From Boletus sp. NGJ (taxonomy: Eukaryota > Basidiomycota > Agaricomycetes > Boletales > Boletaceae), in contig JAGTXK010000025.1 of the NCBI GenBank assembly GCA_019096195.1, forward strand, positions 1-64,000: a stretch of 64,000 nucleotides of DNA. Reading direction: 5' to 3'. Under the pieces are notes generated by a model, which ran no database searches, was not told the DNA's origin, and saw nothing but the letters and a program-made list of their open reading frames with translations. A program made the position numbers and the translations under genes. Shown in pieces: positions 12,388-25,100 of this stretch. Position 1 is the first letter of the stretch; each line of letters begins with the position of its first letter.

Positions 12388-12651
12388 TCATCAGTCCTTA
12401 CCATGGGAGCGGGATTAGTAAAGCACTTATGCAGAGATGGGTACAATTATGGATGCGTGTTTGGTGGATGAGAGGAAAAACAGTGCTATATGAGAGGGTT
12501 ATTAGCATGAGAGTGAGTTAAGTGCTGTACTTACACTGGTGTAGCTACTGTAATGGTGTAGTGGTCAGTAAGGGTGATCAGCACTGGACGAGAGAAATAT
12601 TACACATGTAGGTGGTGCAAAGATAGATCAGTAGAAGTAGGAATGATGGAA

Positions 12652-13407
12652 GACACTTCAATGAGTCTTCAACCCCACTGTCGCTCAATACGAGGTGGTG
12701 ATAGGGCGACTCAATGGACACAAAGTCCAAAAGCATTCTCCATGCAACACAAAGTCAACTCAGGGGGACCAGGGACGACAAGTGGGGGCCATAATGATAC
12801 GCGATCTTGAGTTGTGAGGGAAGGCATGAAGTCTTGGGTCTTGAGGGCATCGGCGAGGAGATAAAGGAGCGTGGGAGAGAGAAATGGTAGTGGAGAACTG
12901 TAAATGGCATAATGATACACGATCTGAAGTCATGAGGAAGGGAGCGAAGTCTTGGGTCTTGAGAGCATCAGCGAGGAGCTGTGAAGCCATGCTAGTGAGC
13001 AAGGGGTATTGTGCAAAGTTTGTAGACAAAGAATTTGTGATAGTTATTTGCCATGTGCTTACAAATCAATGTGGTCACATTATGCGCCAGTCACCTGCTC
13101 CTGGCTTTACAAGACCCCTTCACACCCTTCCTCAAGCTAAGACGTCATTTACAATTTTCCACCACCATTCCTCTCTCCACGCTCCTTTATCTCCTCACCA
13201 ACACCCTCAAGGCCCAAGACTTTGCACCTTCCCTCACAACTCAAGATCACATATTGTTATGGTCCCCACTCATCATCTCTGGTCCCCCTGAGTTGACTTT
13301 GTGTCGCACAGAGAACGCTTTTGGACTTTGTGTCCATTGAGTCACCCTGTCACCACCTCATATCAAGCAACAGTGGGGTTGAAGACTCATTGAAGTGTCT
13401 TCTCAGA
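12652..13407. repeat. Inverted repeat pair (arms about 260 bp) of a dispersed repeat
   Basis: Sequence 12652-12910, reverse-complemented, matches 13143-13407 with moderate divergence, leaving a spacer of about 230 bp. Both arms contain TTTTGGACTTTGTGTCCATTG and CAGTGGGGTTGAAGACTCAT. A third copy lies in direct orientation at about 16425-16620. The left arm also has a partial internal echo (GTCTTGGGTCTTGAG at about 12831 and again at about 12950). The arms lack clear target duplications, so the class (MITE-like or segmental) is unknown. Confidence 0.75.
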
Positions 13408-13620
13408 ATTGCACCACGCACTTCAAGACCTCTTTGTTGGACTTCCCCGCCAACATCCTCAGGCCACTGAATTGGATGTGGACGAGCCTATTTATCACAC
13501 CCACCGCTGTGTCCAGGCATGCCCCTCAAACCTGCTCTGACAATGGTGAGTCTTGTTGGTTGTCTCTGCAGTACTAAGCTTACATGGCATATAAGCCACC
13601 ATCAAGCATCACTGCCTACT
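13209..13620 (+). repeat. Direct repeat, copy A (matches 16425-16850)
   Basis: About 410 bp that recurs at 16425-16850. The second half looks like an old exon: the frame after about 13410 reads ...HHALQDLFVGLP and ...DEPIYHTHRCVQ, then a splice-like border. In copy B the same exon leads into the unknown-family gene at 16640-19050. Copy A therefore looks like a detached 5' fragment of that gene family. Confidence 0.65.
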
Positions 13621-13964
13621 CCACATTGCCCCTCTCTCTTACCACCTACCACTTCGCTGAAATACACTGGTATAATACTTTCTCTGAAGCCCACACTTGA
13701 TGTGACAGATTCTCTTAGCCTTTCTTATTCAAGTTCGTCCATGCCCGCTCACCATGATGATACTTGTCTCGAGATTTATTCTTCAAACTCACAATTGTAA
13801 GCCCTACCTCAAAACGTCTGCACAAAACACCTCCTCACATTCAGTGTTTCTATCATTCAATCCAATATATATAGCTAAGATACAGGAGTTTGGGTAACAA
13901 TGGCCATACCCAAATCCATCATCCACCACTGGAGGTTGTCCAGCATGGCCTGCTGAACAACATC
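13621..13964. other. Intergenic, no gene seen
   Basis: CpG-poor sequence between the repeat block and the minus-strand gene that ends at 13965. Only short ORFs are present and no recognised motif was found. Confidence 0.4.
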
Positions 13965-15215
13965 TCATCGAATCCCTTCAATCAATTTCTGTGTATGACG
14001 ATAGTCTAACAGCCAGTTTTCTAGGCTTACTTCTCGGGCTTCTCTGGTCCCCAGCAGGTAGTCATGGATGTTAGCAGCAATGGCGGCTGCCCCAAAGGAA
14101 AACAAATTGTCGAATGCTTCATATATGGCATTCACATCAATGTGAATCCACAACTCTGGCTTACAATTGAAGACTTTATGTATGATCATTTGATGGAATG
14201 TACCAAGCGTGAAATAGTCCTCTTCTGGGGATGCTCAGAGGAATGAAAATGTGCTCAGTAAGTCTTTGACCCTGTCAGCAACAGCAGTATGTGGCAGCAT
14301 TGGCTGGCCATACTGTGGTTGAAGGTTGAGAGCCAAGAGGACATAGGGCAGCGAATAGTCCTTTCACATGTGTAGCAGCTCATTGAGGCAACGTACCACG
14401 TCTTTTCACATTGTTTCTGGCTGCTCTACTTCCGCCCCTCCCACTACACTTCGGAGCCCCTTGGAGATAGCCATCTTGATCTCCGAACCATGGTTGTCAT
14501 CAAAAATCACTCCCTGTGTGACTGTTATCTTGAGCAACTCATTGTGGGCATGCTTGATTGCCTGGCTGGTCTCCTGCTTCATTAAAGTGGCTTGGGTGGT
14601 GGAGTGATGGGCTAGGAGAATGGGGGAAGGATCTGGAGGAATTGATTCCACCTTATTGGATAGGGTCAGTGGAAGCTGTTCAAGTTGCCCCTATTCACAC
14701 TGGGTACAGTCTACGGACCAAAAGAATGTTGGGCTGGTATGATTGGGCTGGATCCCAATGGTGGAACCAATTGTTTTCTAGGGAGTATGCATTGAGAAAA
14801 TGTGGGTGTCTTGATAGTTTGTTGGGCCAGTATGATCAGGTTGGATTCCGATGGTGGAACCAATTGTTTGCTAGGGAGTATGCATTGGAAAAATGTGGGT
14901 GTCTTGATAGTTTTAAACAAACAGCATGGGGTCACCATCATTGACAGAACTGCTCGATGCCTGTGGCAAAGTGTTTTGATATGGGTAAAAAGGTATAGAA
15001 TATTGGGGGAGGGGGTGTTGTGGTGTGAAGATGTCAGAGTCTCTGGGATCGGTGCTTTGCTTGCTGAACAAACCCTGACCAACCTGCGGAGTGATCTTGG
15101 TGGGGTGATCTTCATAAAACACTGGTGGGTAGGTCTGTGGTAAGCTATCAGTGAATATCTTCTGATCTATAGAATATAGGTTATTTATAGGCTGATTTTC
15201 AGAGGAAGCTGGCAT
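13965..15215 (-). CDS. Unrecognised protein-coding-like gene with an internal 31-codon tandem duplication
   Basis: Several minus-strand ORFs appear to belong together. The ATG at 15215 opens MPASSENQPINNLYSIDQ and a polar, proline-rich N-terminal part. A 93-bp tandem duplication (14729-14914) follows, then AHHSTTQATLMKQETSQAIKH and IFDDNHGSEIKMAI (14651-14406), then WIHIDVNAIYEAFDNLF and a C-terminus WLLDYRHTQKLIEGIR ending at 13965. The reading frame changes between these blocks, so introns or old frameshifts must lie between them; I could not fix the exon chain. I do not recognise the family. It sits among repetitive, element-linked genes and may belong to one of them. Confidence 0.4.
14729..14914. 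repeat. 93-bp tandem duplication (two units)
   Basis: Units 14729-14821 and 14822-14914 are about 90 percent alike (TTGGGCTGGTATGATTGGG against TTGGGCCAGTATGATCAGG at their starts). The period of 93 keeps the reading frame (31 codons) of the overlapping minus-strand frame. Confidence 0.85.
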
Positions 15216-15350
15216 GGCAGAAGAGCTCAATGTTGAGAGGATGAGGTAGTGGAGAACACGAGGCAATGAACGGGTACAATCGACATACATTCACGTACAT
15301 GGGGGGCATATAGGGTTAGGGGTTACATATGTAACAATAACTATGCGATA

Positions 15351-15793
15351 TTACTTTGGAGAGTACTGAAACAACACATTCCTGTTATCTTTGTCATCAC
15401 AATTTTCATCCTCAGTGTCTTCCTTGGCATCTTCCTCAGGAAAGACCTTTGGAGCTCTGTCATCTTCACCCAACCAACGTGAACCCTGTGGACCAATCAA
15501 ATCATGCAGCTGAGCTGCATGGGCATTCCTATGATATTGTTGGCTGCTTTTGAGTTCTGCTAGGCCATGCATACCGAGTACTTGATCGAGGATATCAAGA
15601 CATGCTCCACCAACAATGAGGTCTCCGTCATTCTGGTCACATATGGTGGACAAAAAGGCCTGCTGACGTTCTGTAAATTTGATTTCCACTGTTGTGAGGG
15701 CGAGTCATAGTGCCAGTCGTAATCTGCCTGTTTGAGGTCAAGTGCCAACAGTAAAACTCTGTCAGGCATTGTGGAAAGGGCATGGATGAACAC
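15351..15793 (-). pseudogene. Unrecognised gene fragment with acidic C-terminus
   Basis: Two overlapping minus-strand ORFs suggest one coding block. The upstream one has MFIHALSTMPDRVLLLALDL (ATG near 15793). The second, from about 15689, reads VEIKFTERQQAFLSTICDQN and ends in an acidic tail EEDAKEDTEDENCDDKDN, with a stop at 15351. An intron or frameshift must join them. No family was recognised. It may be part of the same transposon-linked cluster as the gene at 13965-15215. Confidence 0.35.
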
Positions 15794-16424
15794 ATCCCTA
15801 TTCTATTCACATATTAGATAGATGACTGAAGTAATGATACAACATGCCTCTTCTATTCCATCAGCCATTAAATCATTGGGAGACATTATCCTGAATGATT
15901 GTGCTGCATAAAGTAGCCCAGAGAGGACGTTTCCAGGAGTGGAAATGTAAGGCTAATATTGTTGCCTCTGGGCATTGGAGAAATGGGCCTTGAGACCAGC
16001 ATTCAGTCTGTATGGAGGGGAAGAGGGAGGGAAAGAGGGAGGACTGAGTGAGAAGTGGTGTGGATGAGTGAGAGTGTCCAAAGTGGCCATTCTTCTGATA
16101 CTTGGCTGTCTGATACAACCATTGTCAAGGTGGAAATCAGACTTGTTTCACTGAGGCTCAATAACTAGATTACCCTCCTTTGGACTGGGTATGGAGGCTG
16201 AAGTCGCAGAGTCAATGAACGAGGTGAGAGAAGGGGTGGATGATAGATTGCTTGTGTGGCTGAGGGGCATGCTATGTGCTGTGCTGTTGCAACTCGTCGG
16301 ATCTCAGGCTGCCAGCTCACCCCATTCTGTCAGAGTATCTGAGTTGGGGGAAGCTAAACAACTTACGTCAGCTATTGTGTTGTCCCCCTTCGCTCAAACC
16401 ACACTCTGCAGGATAACTTGAAGA
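15794..16424. other. Intergenic, no supported gene
   Basis: A purine-rich GGGAAGAGGGAGGGAAAGAG tract lies at about 16018-16040. Short ORFs are on both strands, without recognisable motifs or splice chains. Confidence 0.4.
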
Positions 16425-16850
16425 CCCCCAAGACTTCGTGCCTTCCCTCACGACCCAAGATCACATATCGTTACAGTCCCCACTTGTCGTCCCTGGTCTC
16501 CTGAGTTGACTTTGTGTCACACGGAGAATGCTTTTGGACTTTGTGTCCATTGAGTCGCCCCGTCACCACCTCGTATTGAGCGACAGTGGGGTTGAAGACT
16601 CATTGAAGCATCTTCCATCTTTCCTAGCTCTACCACTTTTTCTCAGGATTGCACCACACACTTCAAGACCTCTTTGTCAGACTTCCCTACCAACACCCTC
16701 AGACCACTGAATTGGACACAGACGAGCCTATCTATCATGTCCACCGCTGTGTCCAGGTATGCCCCTCAAACCTGCTTTGACGATAGTGAGTCTTGTAGGC
16801 TATCTCTATGGTACTAAGCTTACATGGCACACAAGCCACCTTCAATTCCC
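16425..16850 (+). repeat. Direct repeat, copy B (matches 13209-13620)
   Basis: Contains the same TTTTGGACTTTGTGTCCATTG and CAGTGGGGTTGAAGACTCAT blocks as the inverted pair at 12652-13407, followed by the exon-like HHTLQDLFVRLPYQHP segment. Here the copy runs into the coding region of the next gene. Confidence 0.7.
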
Positions 16851-19050
16851 TCGACGCCAAATCCATCACTTGCCACACTGACGGCATGATCATTTGCACC
16901 TCCCCGAACATGTCCTTCATTCCTGAGCCTCCCAATGGGGACGAGGAATTGTGTGCTCAAGTGGATGGGCACTTTGGAACCATTGACTGTTTCCAGTGGC
17001 CTCAACTATTTTGCAAGGAATATGAATATGCCATCTGCATACATTGAAGCGAACATCACCCTTCTCCTGACCCCCTCTTCTGGGCATGGTATCGCCCTTC
17101 CCTTGAAGATTTTGAGCCACTCCCCCATGCTACCTCCCTTGTTGGCCAACTGAAGCAGGACAAAGCAGCAGGTGTCACCTCGTTGTGCCAAATTGCTGCC
17201 GCACGCTATAACAAATGGAAGAAAACACACAGAGACAAGAAGGACATCGCCAGTTGGCTTCTGAAGGCTCTGGGCCACAATCTTATGGTCCTTCTTAACC
17301 ACCCTCTGACCTTCCACGACGACGTCGTATTTGTTGCTCAAGCACAACAATATTTCTTGGGCATCATGGGATTCCTCGACTATGTTAAATATGTCCTTCC
17401 TCACGTTGCTTATCCTCCCTCTGCCCCTCACTCCATCCACACTGATTGGATGGGTTGTTTTACCCCCGACACCAAAGTATGCGATGAGCTGTTCCATGCG
17501 GGTGTGCCAGTATGGCTGGTCTGCTGCAACTTCACCATCACTCCCCAGACCATCATTAAAAAACCAGTGAGGTTTACATTCTCTGATGACATCATTTGCA
17601 GCATGTACTCTGAAGGTGGCAAACCTGCCTGTCCTTTTGATCCACTTTACCATGGGCCTGGTGGATTCCTTTGTCATCTCCATACCTGCCGGCACTACAA
17701 AGCTACAGTCGAACAACCACCAGTGTCCTTGTCCCTCAAGCCTGGATGCAAGCTTCCAGTCATGTGGGCAAAATGCCTACTCAAGCGCAAACAAGGCAAG
17801 CTGTGCAAAAGGAACGCACTCGTCCCAAGCCAAGCGAGTGGTCTTTAATACATTAACTGTCAGTTGGGGACTAATGTACCATGGAGGTGGTAGTGCTGGA
17901 GGTCGGGACAAATGGGAAGAGGTACGCATGCCTGAGATGCCAGCACCTCTCTCCATTTGGGAGAATGCCATGAAGTGTGTTGACAAAGACCTGTTGAGGC
18001 TGAAGAAGGACATAGTGAACTGGGGTTATCGCATTTCAGAACTGGCCATCCTCATCTTAGGCCAGACCCCCAAGTGCCGCCAGCTTTTCATGACAAACTG
18101 GCTGGCAATTCACCCACTCTGGATCAGTCGGCTTGACCATGACCCCCCCACACAATTTCCTGCCTCCCAACTGTGGAGGGAGATTCTCCACAAAGCGCCA
18201 TCCAAGGAAGAGCTTGAGGCTGCACCCAAAAGCAGCATGGGCATTGCGCTGATCATGGTACAAGGTTCTTCCTTTGCCCCCACCAAAACTGTGGAATGGT
18301 GTGGCAAGGAAATTTCACTCACCTTGCTGACCAATCCCCCACCCCGCCTCATTAGAGCGATCTTGTGGGAGATCTACGAGATTGGCTGGCACTACAAGCT
18401 GTGCACCCTTGACCAAGCCCTCAATCCTCGGTTGTGGGTGGAACATTGTATGGAGCGGGTCAGCTTCATGCATGCCATCTTTCCTGGAGTTCGGGTCTGG
18501 TGCTGTGGTCTGAGCCTTTGCCATCGAAGGCAGGCAATCTCAGGTTGACAGACTCGTTTGCTGACAATGTTCGTGTCCTCCGCAGTCTCTGTGTACTTCT
18601 CTCCACCTGGCCAGGGTGCCCATCCATCATTTTCGTACATTCCTTCTTTTGATGGACAATTCAAGCAAGCACAGGTCTATGAGACCATGTCTCAGGCTTG
18701 CGAATTCTATGTACAGACATTCTTTGATCATTTTGGCTGTCCCCCTCTCCTTCCCCATCATTTTCCCTTTGAGTACCATGAATAGCATCATGTAGTATGA
18801 CTTCCTCATACCGCTGTCTCCCCTTCCAAGTATGAATTAAATAATGTTTTTCACATGACTTATCCATGCTATATCATCACTGCCTCTCTTCTGGTTTCTC
18901 AGACTTCTATGACCCACACCAATTGCATCCACAGCACTTTCTAATGCTGTGGATGAAGTCGAAGATCCAACATCCATAGACTTGGCTACTAGCCGAGATG
19001 ACACACTAAAATGTCTGAAAAACCTCATGGAGGAACATATGCGTTACTGA
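16640..19050 (+). CDS. Repetitive Agaricomycete protein family of unknown function (DWMGCFT / GVPVWLV motifs)
   Basis: Multi-exon gene on the plus strand. Recognisable coding blocks are HHTLQDLFVRLPYQHP (about 16650), WAWYRPSLEDFEPL (about 17080), a long exon 17100-17850 with IMGFLDYVKYVLP, HTDWMGCFTPDTKV and GVPVWLVCCNFTI, a second long exon 17830-18548 with KWEEVRMPEMP, CRQLFMTNWLAIHPLWISRL and LIRAILWEIYEIGWHYKL, a short exon near 18560-18785, and a last exon ending EEHMRY at 19050. I recall the WMGCF/GVPVWLV pattern from many paralogous Agaricomycete hypothetical proteins often near transposons; no function is known to me. Frame changes between blocks could be introns or old indels, so integrity is not settled. 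Confidence 0.5.
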
Positions 19051-22000
19051 TTTGTGTTATGGCTTGCTATGTGAAGTATGCTGTATCTGTGTTTTTGATA
19101 CTGCTATACTAGCTTCCATTCCTCTAAGAATGCCAAAGAATGCCTTCAAACGAAAGATTAACCCCACAAGAGTCACTCATGCTAAATGGGTGACAAAAAA
19201 TACCACAAGGGGGCCCAAGATGACTCTGGTCAGATCAGATGCCACCAAGAATGCTGCTTCAACAACTCCATCACAATCAGCCCAGTCCACCTCAAGCAAG
19301 GCTGGGCCATCTGGCTCTCAGTTCACCTTCGGTACCACCTTGTATGTTCTATGGCACATTTAAATGCATTGTTCTGATGATATCTGGTCAAGGCAAGATG
19401 CAGCTGATTCAGAATTAGATGAGATATGCCCAATCTGACTTCCCCCAAAAAATGTGCCCATCCCTGATTTTGATAAACACACTGATCAATATGGTTTTAT
19501 AGACCTCAAATGATTATCTCTGGAAATTGGTCACTCACAAGAAAGAGTTTCTGCAAGCTTTGTTGGACATGGAAGCACCATCTCAATCCTGAGAATATGG
19601 TATATGCCATCGAGATGGCGTCTATCAGTGTTCTGACTGTTTTGGTCAGCCCCTGTTTTGCACCGGGTGCTGTTGAGATCGGCATCAGAGGCATCCTTTT
19701 CACCACATCCAGCAATGGACTGGTGCATTCTTTGAAGATTCATCTCTTATCTTGGTGCGCTGTGTGAATCATTTCCTAGTTTAACAAAGTTTGAACCATA
19801 TTGCTGCAGACCGGCTTTGAGCTCTATCTCAGACATGATGGGGGCCCTTGTCCCACCGGCGGCAATGAACATCAAAATGCTTCCAAAGTGCCGGTACATC
19901 TAGATGATGAGGGATGGGAAGACATTAATCAAGAAGACCTTCTGCCACACCTTTGTCCCCCAGGCAGATCAGATTATCTGACCATGGTTGACGTGACTGG
20001 TATCCATTTCATGACTGTCAACTATTGCACATGCTCTGGATCTGACGTAGAATATCTTCAACTGTTGCACTGCAAGCTTTACCCGGCAACATTACAAATG
20101 CCGAGGACCACGTTTACCTTTACCTTGCTAGATGACTTTATCTGAGATAATTTGGAGTGTGGAACATCCGGAATGAACTATTATAGCAAGCTCTGAAGGA
20201 TAACCTCCAATGTCTTTCCGCATGTTGTGCTAGTATGTGTCTGAACCAGTCTGTGCCAAATAATCCAATCAGACAGGTCCAGAACTGTTACCAAGAGTTA
20301 CTTCGGGTTGCAAGACAGTGGAGGCTTCTGAAGCTGCTGAAGTGAAATGGCTTTGGCCACCATTCCTGGGAGCCAACAAAAGGGGATCTTGCCCTTTTTT
20401 GCCCTGCCTGTCTGCAACCTGGGATCAATGTGCATGTGTTGGTAAATGAACTTTCTGAGTTAGTGATGATTTTAGTTAACCAGTGCACTGGTTGACAACA
20501 TGCCAACAGCTGGAAGTATTCCCATACTGTTATCATGGATGGTAATTTTAAGGCCGAGCATATGTGGAAGAGGCAGCCTGATGACCAAATCTGGCTCATG
20601 GATGGCCTTGGCTATATGGTGACTTGGCTGGAGTATCATGAGTATCTGAAGGAAACACACCACCCCCTGGAGGTAATAGTACCATTTGGAAATGCCACTT
20701 ATCTTATGACTGATCGAAGACCAGCAGTCAAGTTGCAACAATCACTGAGCTGTGAACCAAGCGAATGCCAGCTGAGGCAAGTTGGATGCAACCAGGATCA
20801 GAGGTTCTGCATGTGTACAGCATGGATGCTTTGTGCCACACTCAGTAGTTAACTTGGAGAGGTAACTGATATCCATGGAATGCTATGCCTGTCACTCAAA
20901 TCCCCACAGGCAGGTGAATATGGACTACTCATTCGTCCATGCCCTCACCCACAACATGGATAATGTGTCAAGAATCATAAGTTTCTATGACATCAACTGC
21001 TCCTACATGAAGAAGCTCCAAGCTCATCTAAGCAAGAACAAGTTCATCTGGCTGCCATCAAATGTGGACATAGTGCCAGGCATTGGGATGTGGCATGTGC
21101 ATGGACATCAATACTCATGTTTTGCTCGGTATGCCCCCTTGTTCATTCCTGGGGCAGGATGGGTTGATGGTGAGATCATTGAGACATTATGGTCTAATCT
21201 AAACATTGTGTCTGGGTCTACATGAGGAATGTCCTCTCTCCATTGGCAAGAGCTTCTCGACTTCCAAATGAATGATTTCAATTTTAACAAAATGATTCGA
21301 ATGTGTAAGTTCTCACATTGTGTATTTATTGATGGAACCTCCATACTAATTGATATCAGCTGGAAGTTTGGCAAGGAAGCTAAAGGGCGCTTAGAAATTC
21401 CCAGTGTCGGCCTGGGAGACATTTTATGACCTCAATGCTGGGGTTCCTGACATTCAAAGGGAACAGTGGCTGAGCCAGGAGAAAAAGGCCATGGAGAGAC
21501 GACTCCGTGATCCATCAGCAATGGATATATTTGAGGTACAGTTAGACAAAGGTATGTCAGAAAATGAGGGGCGCCCCCAGGGGTCTGTTACTTATGCCTC
21601 CACAAGTATAGCACCCACCATACAGGCCATAGAGATAGAAATGCTTGCGGCCGTCACTCAGACGCCTGGCAAGCACCATAGAGTGGCAACATGGCTGTCT
21701 AAGGGACTGAAACTCAAGAAGGCTCAAATATCACTCCAAAGAGATATGAAATGGAGGGGATTGAGGGCCACTGAGCTCCAACTGTTGGCCCTTGCTCGCC
21801 GAGCCGATCAGCTAGCTGCCAAAATTTCGCATTTTTGTGCCAAAGCAGCCACATTCCTTTGCTATAAGAATGGGGACAGTAACGTTGGAGAGGAAGATGC
21901 AGTTGATGACCTGGGAGCTAAACAACCCAATGAGGCAAAGCTGCCATTGCCATCTAACTTGGGTCATGAGAGGTGCATGGCCCTGGGTGCTCAACACCTT

Positions 22001-22109
22001 ATTCAACAGGAGCTCGAGCTTCATGCTGGCCAAGCAAATGATGCCTTACATAAGATCTGGCTCGTGTTGGCAGACAAGGCGGTATTGTTTCGCACTGATG
22101 TTCGGCATA

Positions 22110-22117
22110 CTGGCAAT
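22110..22117. repeat. 8-bp target-site duplication of hAT copy 2, left
   Basis: CTGGCAAT immediately left of the element, identical to 25921-25928. Confidence 0.95.
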
Positions 22118-25100
22118 TAGTGTTTGAAGGTCCAGTCCCAGGACCAGTCAAGGACCAGGGACTGGACTGGACCACAGTCCCAGTCCTTGCTCATTTCAAA
22201 AAATTGCAGTCCCAGTCCTATGATTTCTCATCAGACTTGAGGACCAATACAGACTGGTCTGGACCAGTCCTCATATGACATACACAACATAGCATAGTCT
22301 AAGTATCAACCAACTCAATGTCCTTATCATGACCCCCTGCCTCCTTGTCCAGATCATGTAGCTCCTTGAAATCTTGCAATATAACCTCTTCGACATCGCA
22401 TGTGTTGGCATGTGCACGATTGAAGATAGAATGGTGCCAGGAATGCTTGAGTATTTGTAGTTCTTCGAATCTCTCTAATCCCAGGCAGGAACGACGGTCA
22501 GTCGCGATCTCTGCACCTGCCAAAAACAATTGTTTGCATGGTACTGAAGATGCAGGAATGGCAGAGATATCCTTGGCAACATGTGCAAGAGTTGGGTATG
22601 TCACTGTGTGGTTCTTATTGTTGACATTAGTATGTGATAGCAAAGGGACCAAGAAACTCACCACCCACCACTCGACCACGTCTGTCTCCTTTGTGACATT
22701 GTCAACAATTGTGAGATATTGGCATAGCTTGGCAGCCCATCCAATCAATTGATTATTCTCTTGCTGGGCCTTTTCAACCAACTCACATCGGTGACGATCA
22801 AATTCGGACTTTAGTGTAGCGTTGGGTTTGGGCTGCGATGACACTGAAGTGGGCTTGGACAGTGTCTTAGCCTGTGTTTCTTCCCAATACTCTCAAAGGG
22901 TATTCTCGACGATTTGCAGCGCTTCGTCATACCAGTTTTTGGCATGCACGTTTCCCTTTGCACATTCTTCTTCTTGCTCATTTACTCCTCCCCATGCCAT
23001 TTCAATGTAATGTAATTTGTAGTAAGGGTGTAGGACTAATGATCGTTAGTGAACATTAGAATACACGTAGAATAAACGTACCAAGGGCTAAGATATACAC
23101 TGGCTTCTCATCAAGCTTCACATAGTATTTTCCAATCTTCACGAGACCACTATTGATGGCGGCACGATACCGTTCGTACTTTGCGTCAGCTCTCTTCGAC
23201 TCCCATACACTCTGTAGCTCCTCAAGCGCAGGGATCGCACGCCAAAGAGTCGTGTGTTGCTTGGACAAAAAGTATTGCTGAATCTTGTTTGCTTCAGAAA
23301 TGATTGCATGTGTGTCATTGATAATCTCCCAGTTGCAAGCTCTGAGTAAGAAGGCGGTCCACGGGATGCGCTTCTCCACATGGCCGTTCCGCCGAATTGT
23401 CGTGATTGGGCCAAATAGTTTGTCTGCGGACTTGATGAACAGGTTGATGGGTTGGCGAAGGCTGTATGACCGCACCAACATGATGTCGGCTGTGCCCCAA
23501 TGCACATTGCTATGGAGGGGGATCTTGAGTGGCGGGATGATGCCATATTTGGCTTGAAGTGACTTGAAGTACTTGAGCCGTTGAGTCGAACATTGTATCT
23601 GTACAATAAGGACGTTCGAAGTTAGCAAAAGCAGGAAAAATAAGGATAAGAACGTACCTTAACAGCCAATGTGCAGACTGCAGCAATGGCATCCAGAGAG
23701 TCTTCGAGAATGCGGTTACCAGTGAGATCAGAATTGAACTCCCAGATACTAGCTGTAGTCTCCACGCTTGAAATTCTTGTTATAGTAGACATGACAGCGA
23801 CGATAGATAGATTAACGACGTGGGCGAGACATGGTAGACGGTGGTATGTGGGGTCAAATGAAAATATGTTGTGTTGGTGGAGGACTTGCTCGATTTTGTC
23901 ACACATGGCATCATTGTTACTAGCATTGTCGGCGGTGATACAAAGTAGCTAGGGTGAGATGGTTCAGTTGAAACGATATAATATCAAAAGGGCTCGTACA
24001 CACACCTTGCTTGACCCCTTCGAAACGATTCCAACTCGCTCATAAAGACCTACAAAGTAGCAGCCAATGTTGTCACCAGTGTGCACTCCAACAATCCCAC
24101 GGAACGCAATGACTTCGGAGCGTAGAGTCCATTTCGATGATTCTGAGTTCGACCCAATCATACCATTGATCCAGTGTGCTGTAATGCCGAGGAAAGCAGC
24201 CTTTGTCTGATCGACTGACCAAAGGTCCATCGTGGTTGAGATACGACCGGCAACATTTAACTTACACAAAAGCCAGTCAATGAGAGAGAAAAAGATGATT
24301 GGGTTGACTTACCGCTAGCTCGTCTTTGAGCTGCTTGAGAAAGGCTGCGAACACATTGTAAATGAACATCTTGACATTGTGTCCTGATGGCAAGTCAGCG
24401 TTGGTAGACTTTGGTCGCATCGCCACAAGGCTATTCCTGAACAATGCCTTATCAACAACTGCAAGCGACTATCCGCCTCATGGTTAGCTCATGTTCTGAG
24501 CCACATCGTCTTTCACCCACCTGGTCATCACAAACGACAAACTCTGCAACAGCCTTCAACACCTCTATCCATGAGAAGGTTCGCTGTACCCTCTTCATCA
24601 ACATTCCAGAAATACTTTGCTGGCCACTCTTTCCCTTCGCTTTCTGGGCTTCCAAAACTTTCGGCAGTATAGCAAGGTGATTTTCAAGGATATCTTTTTC
24701 TGTGCAACGTTTCTTATACAATTCGTAGTGGATTTGGATGTGTTGTCGACATGTGGAATTACTGCCAGTGAAGAAAACTTTATGTCTACTGTGTTTTTGT
24801 ACAAGTTTCTCATCATTCCTTTCAATGATCGTCAGTGAGTTCACAACATGCACATATTAGTTTGTGTGTACTCACTTGCATATGGTACACCAGCGACCCG
24901 TCAGGGTTTCCGTCTCGGTTTCCATCTCATCATTTGCGCACACAAATGTGACTTTGATAGTGTCAGAGAAGATAGTAAGTAAGTCCTTCGTGCTGTCTTT
25001 CTTGACTACATGTATGACCACCTCAGAGGCGCGATGTCTTTCTTTGAGGTCACCCTTTTCTATATTAGATGTGCTAACTGATGTTACAGTGGGCAATTAC

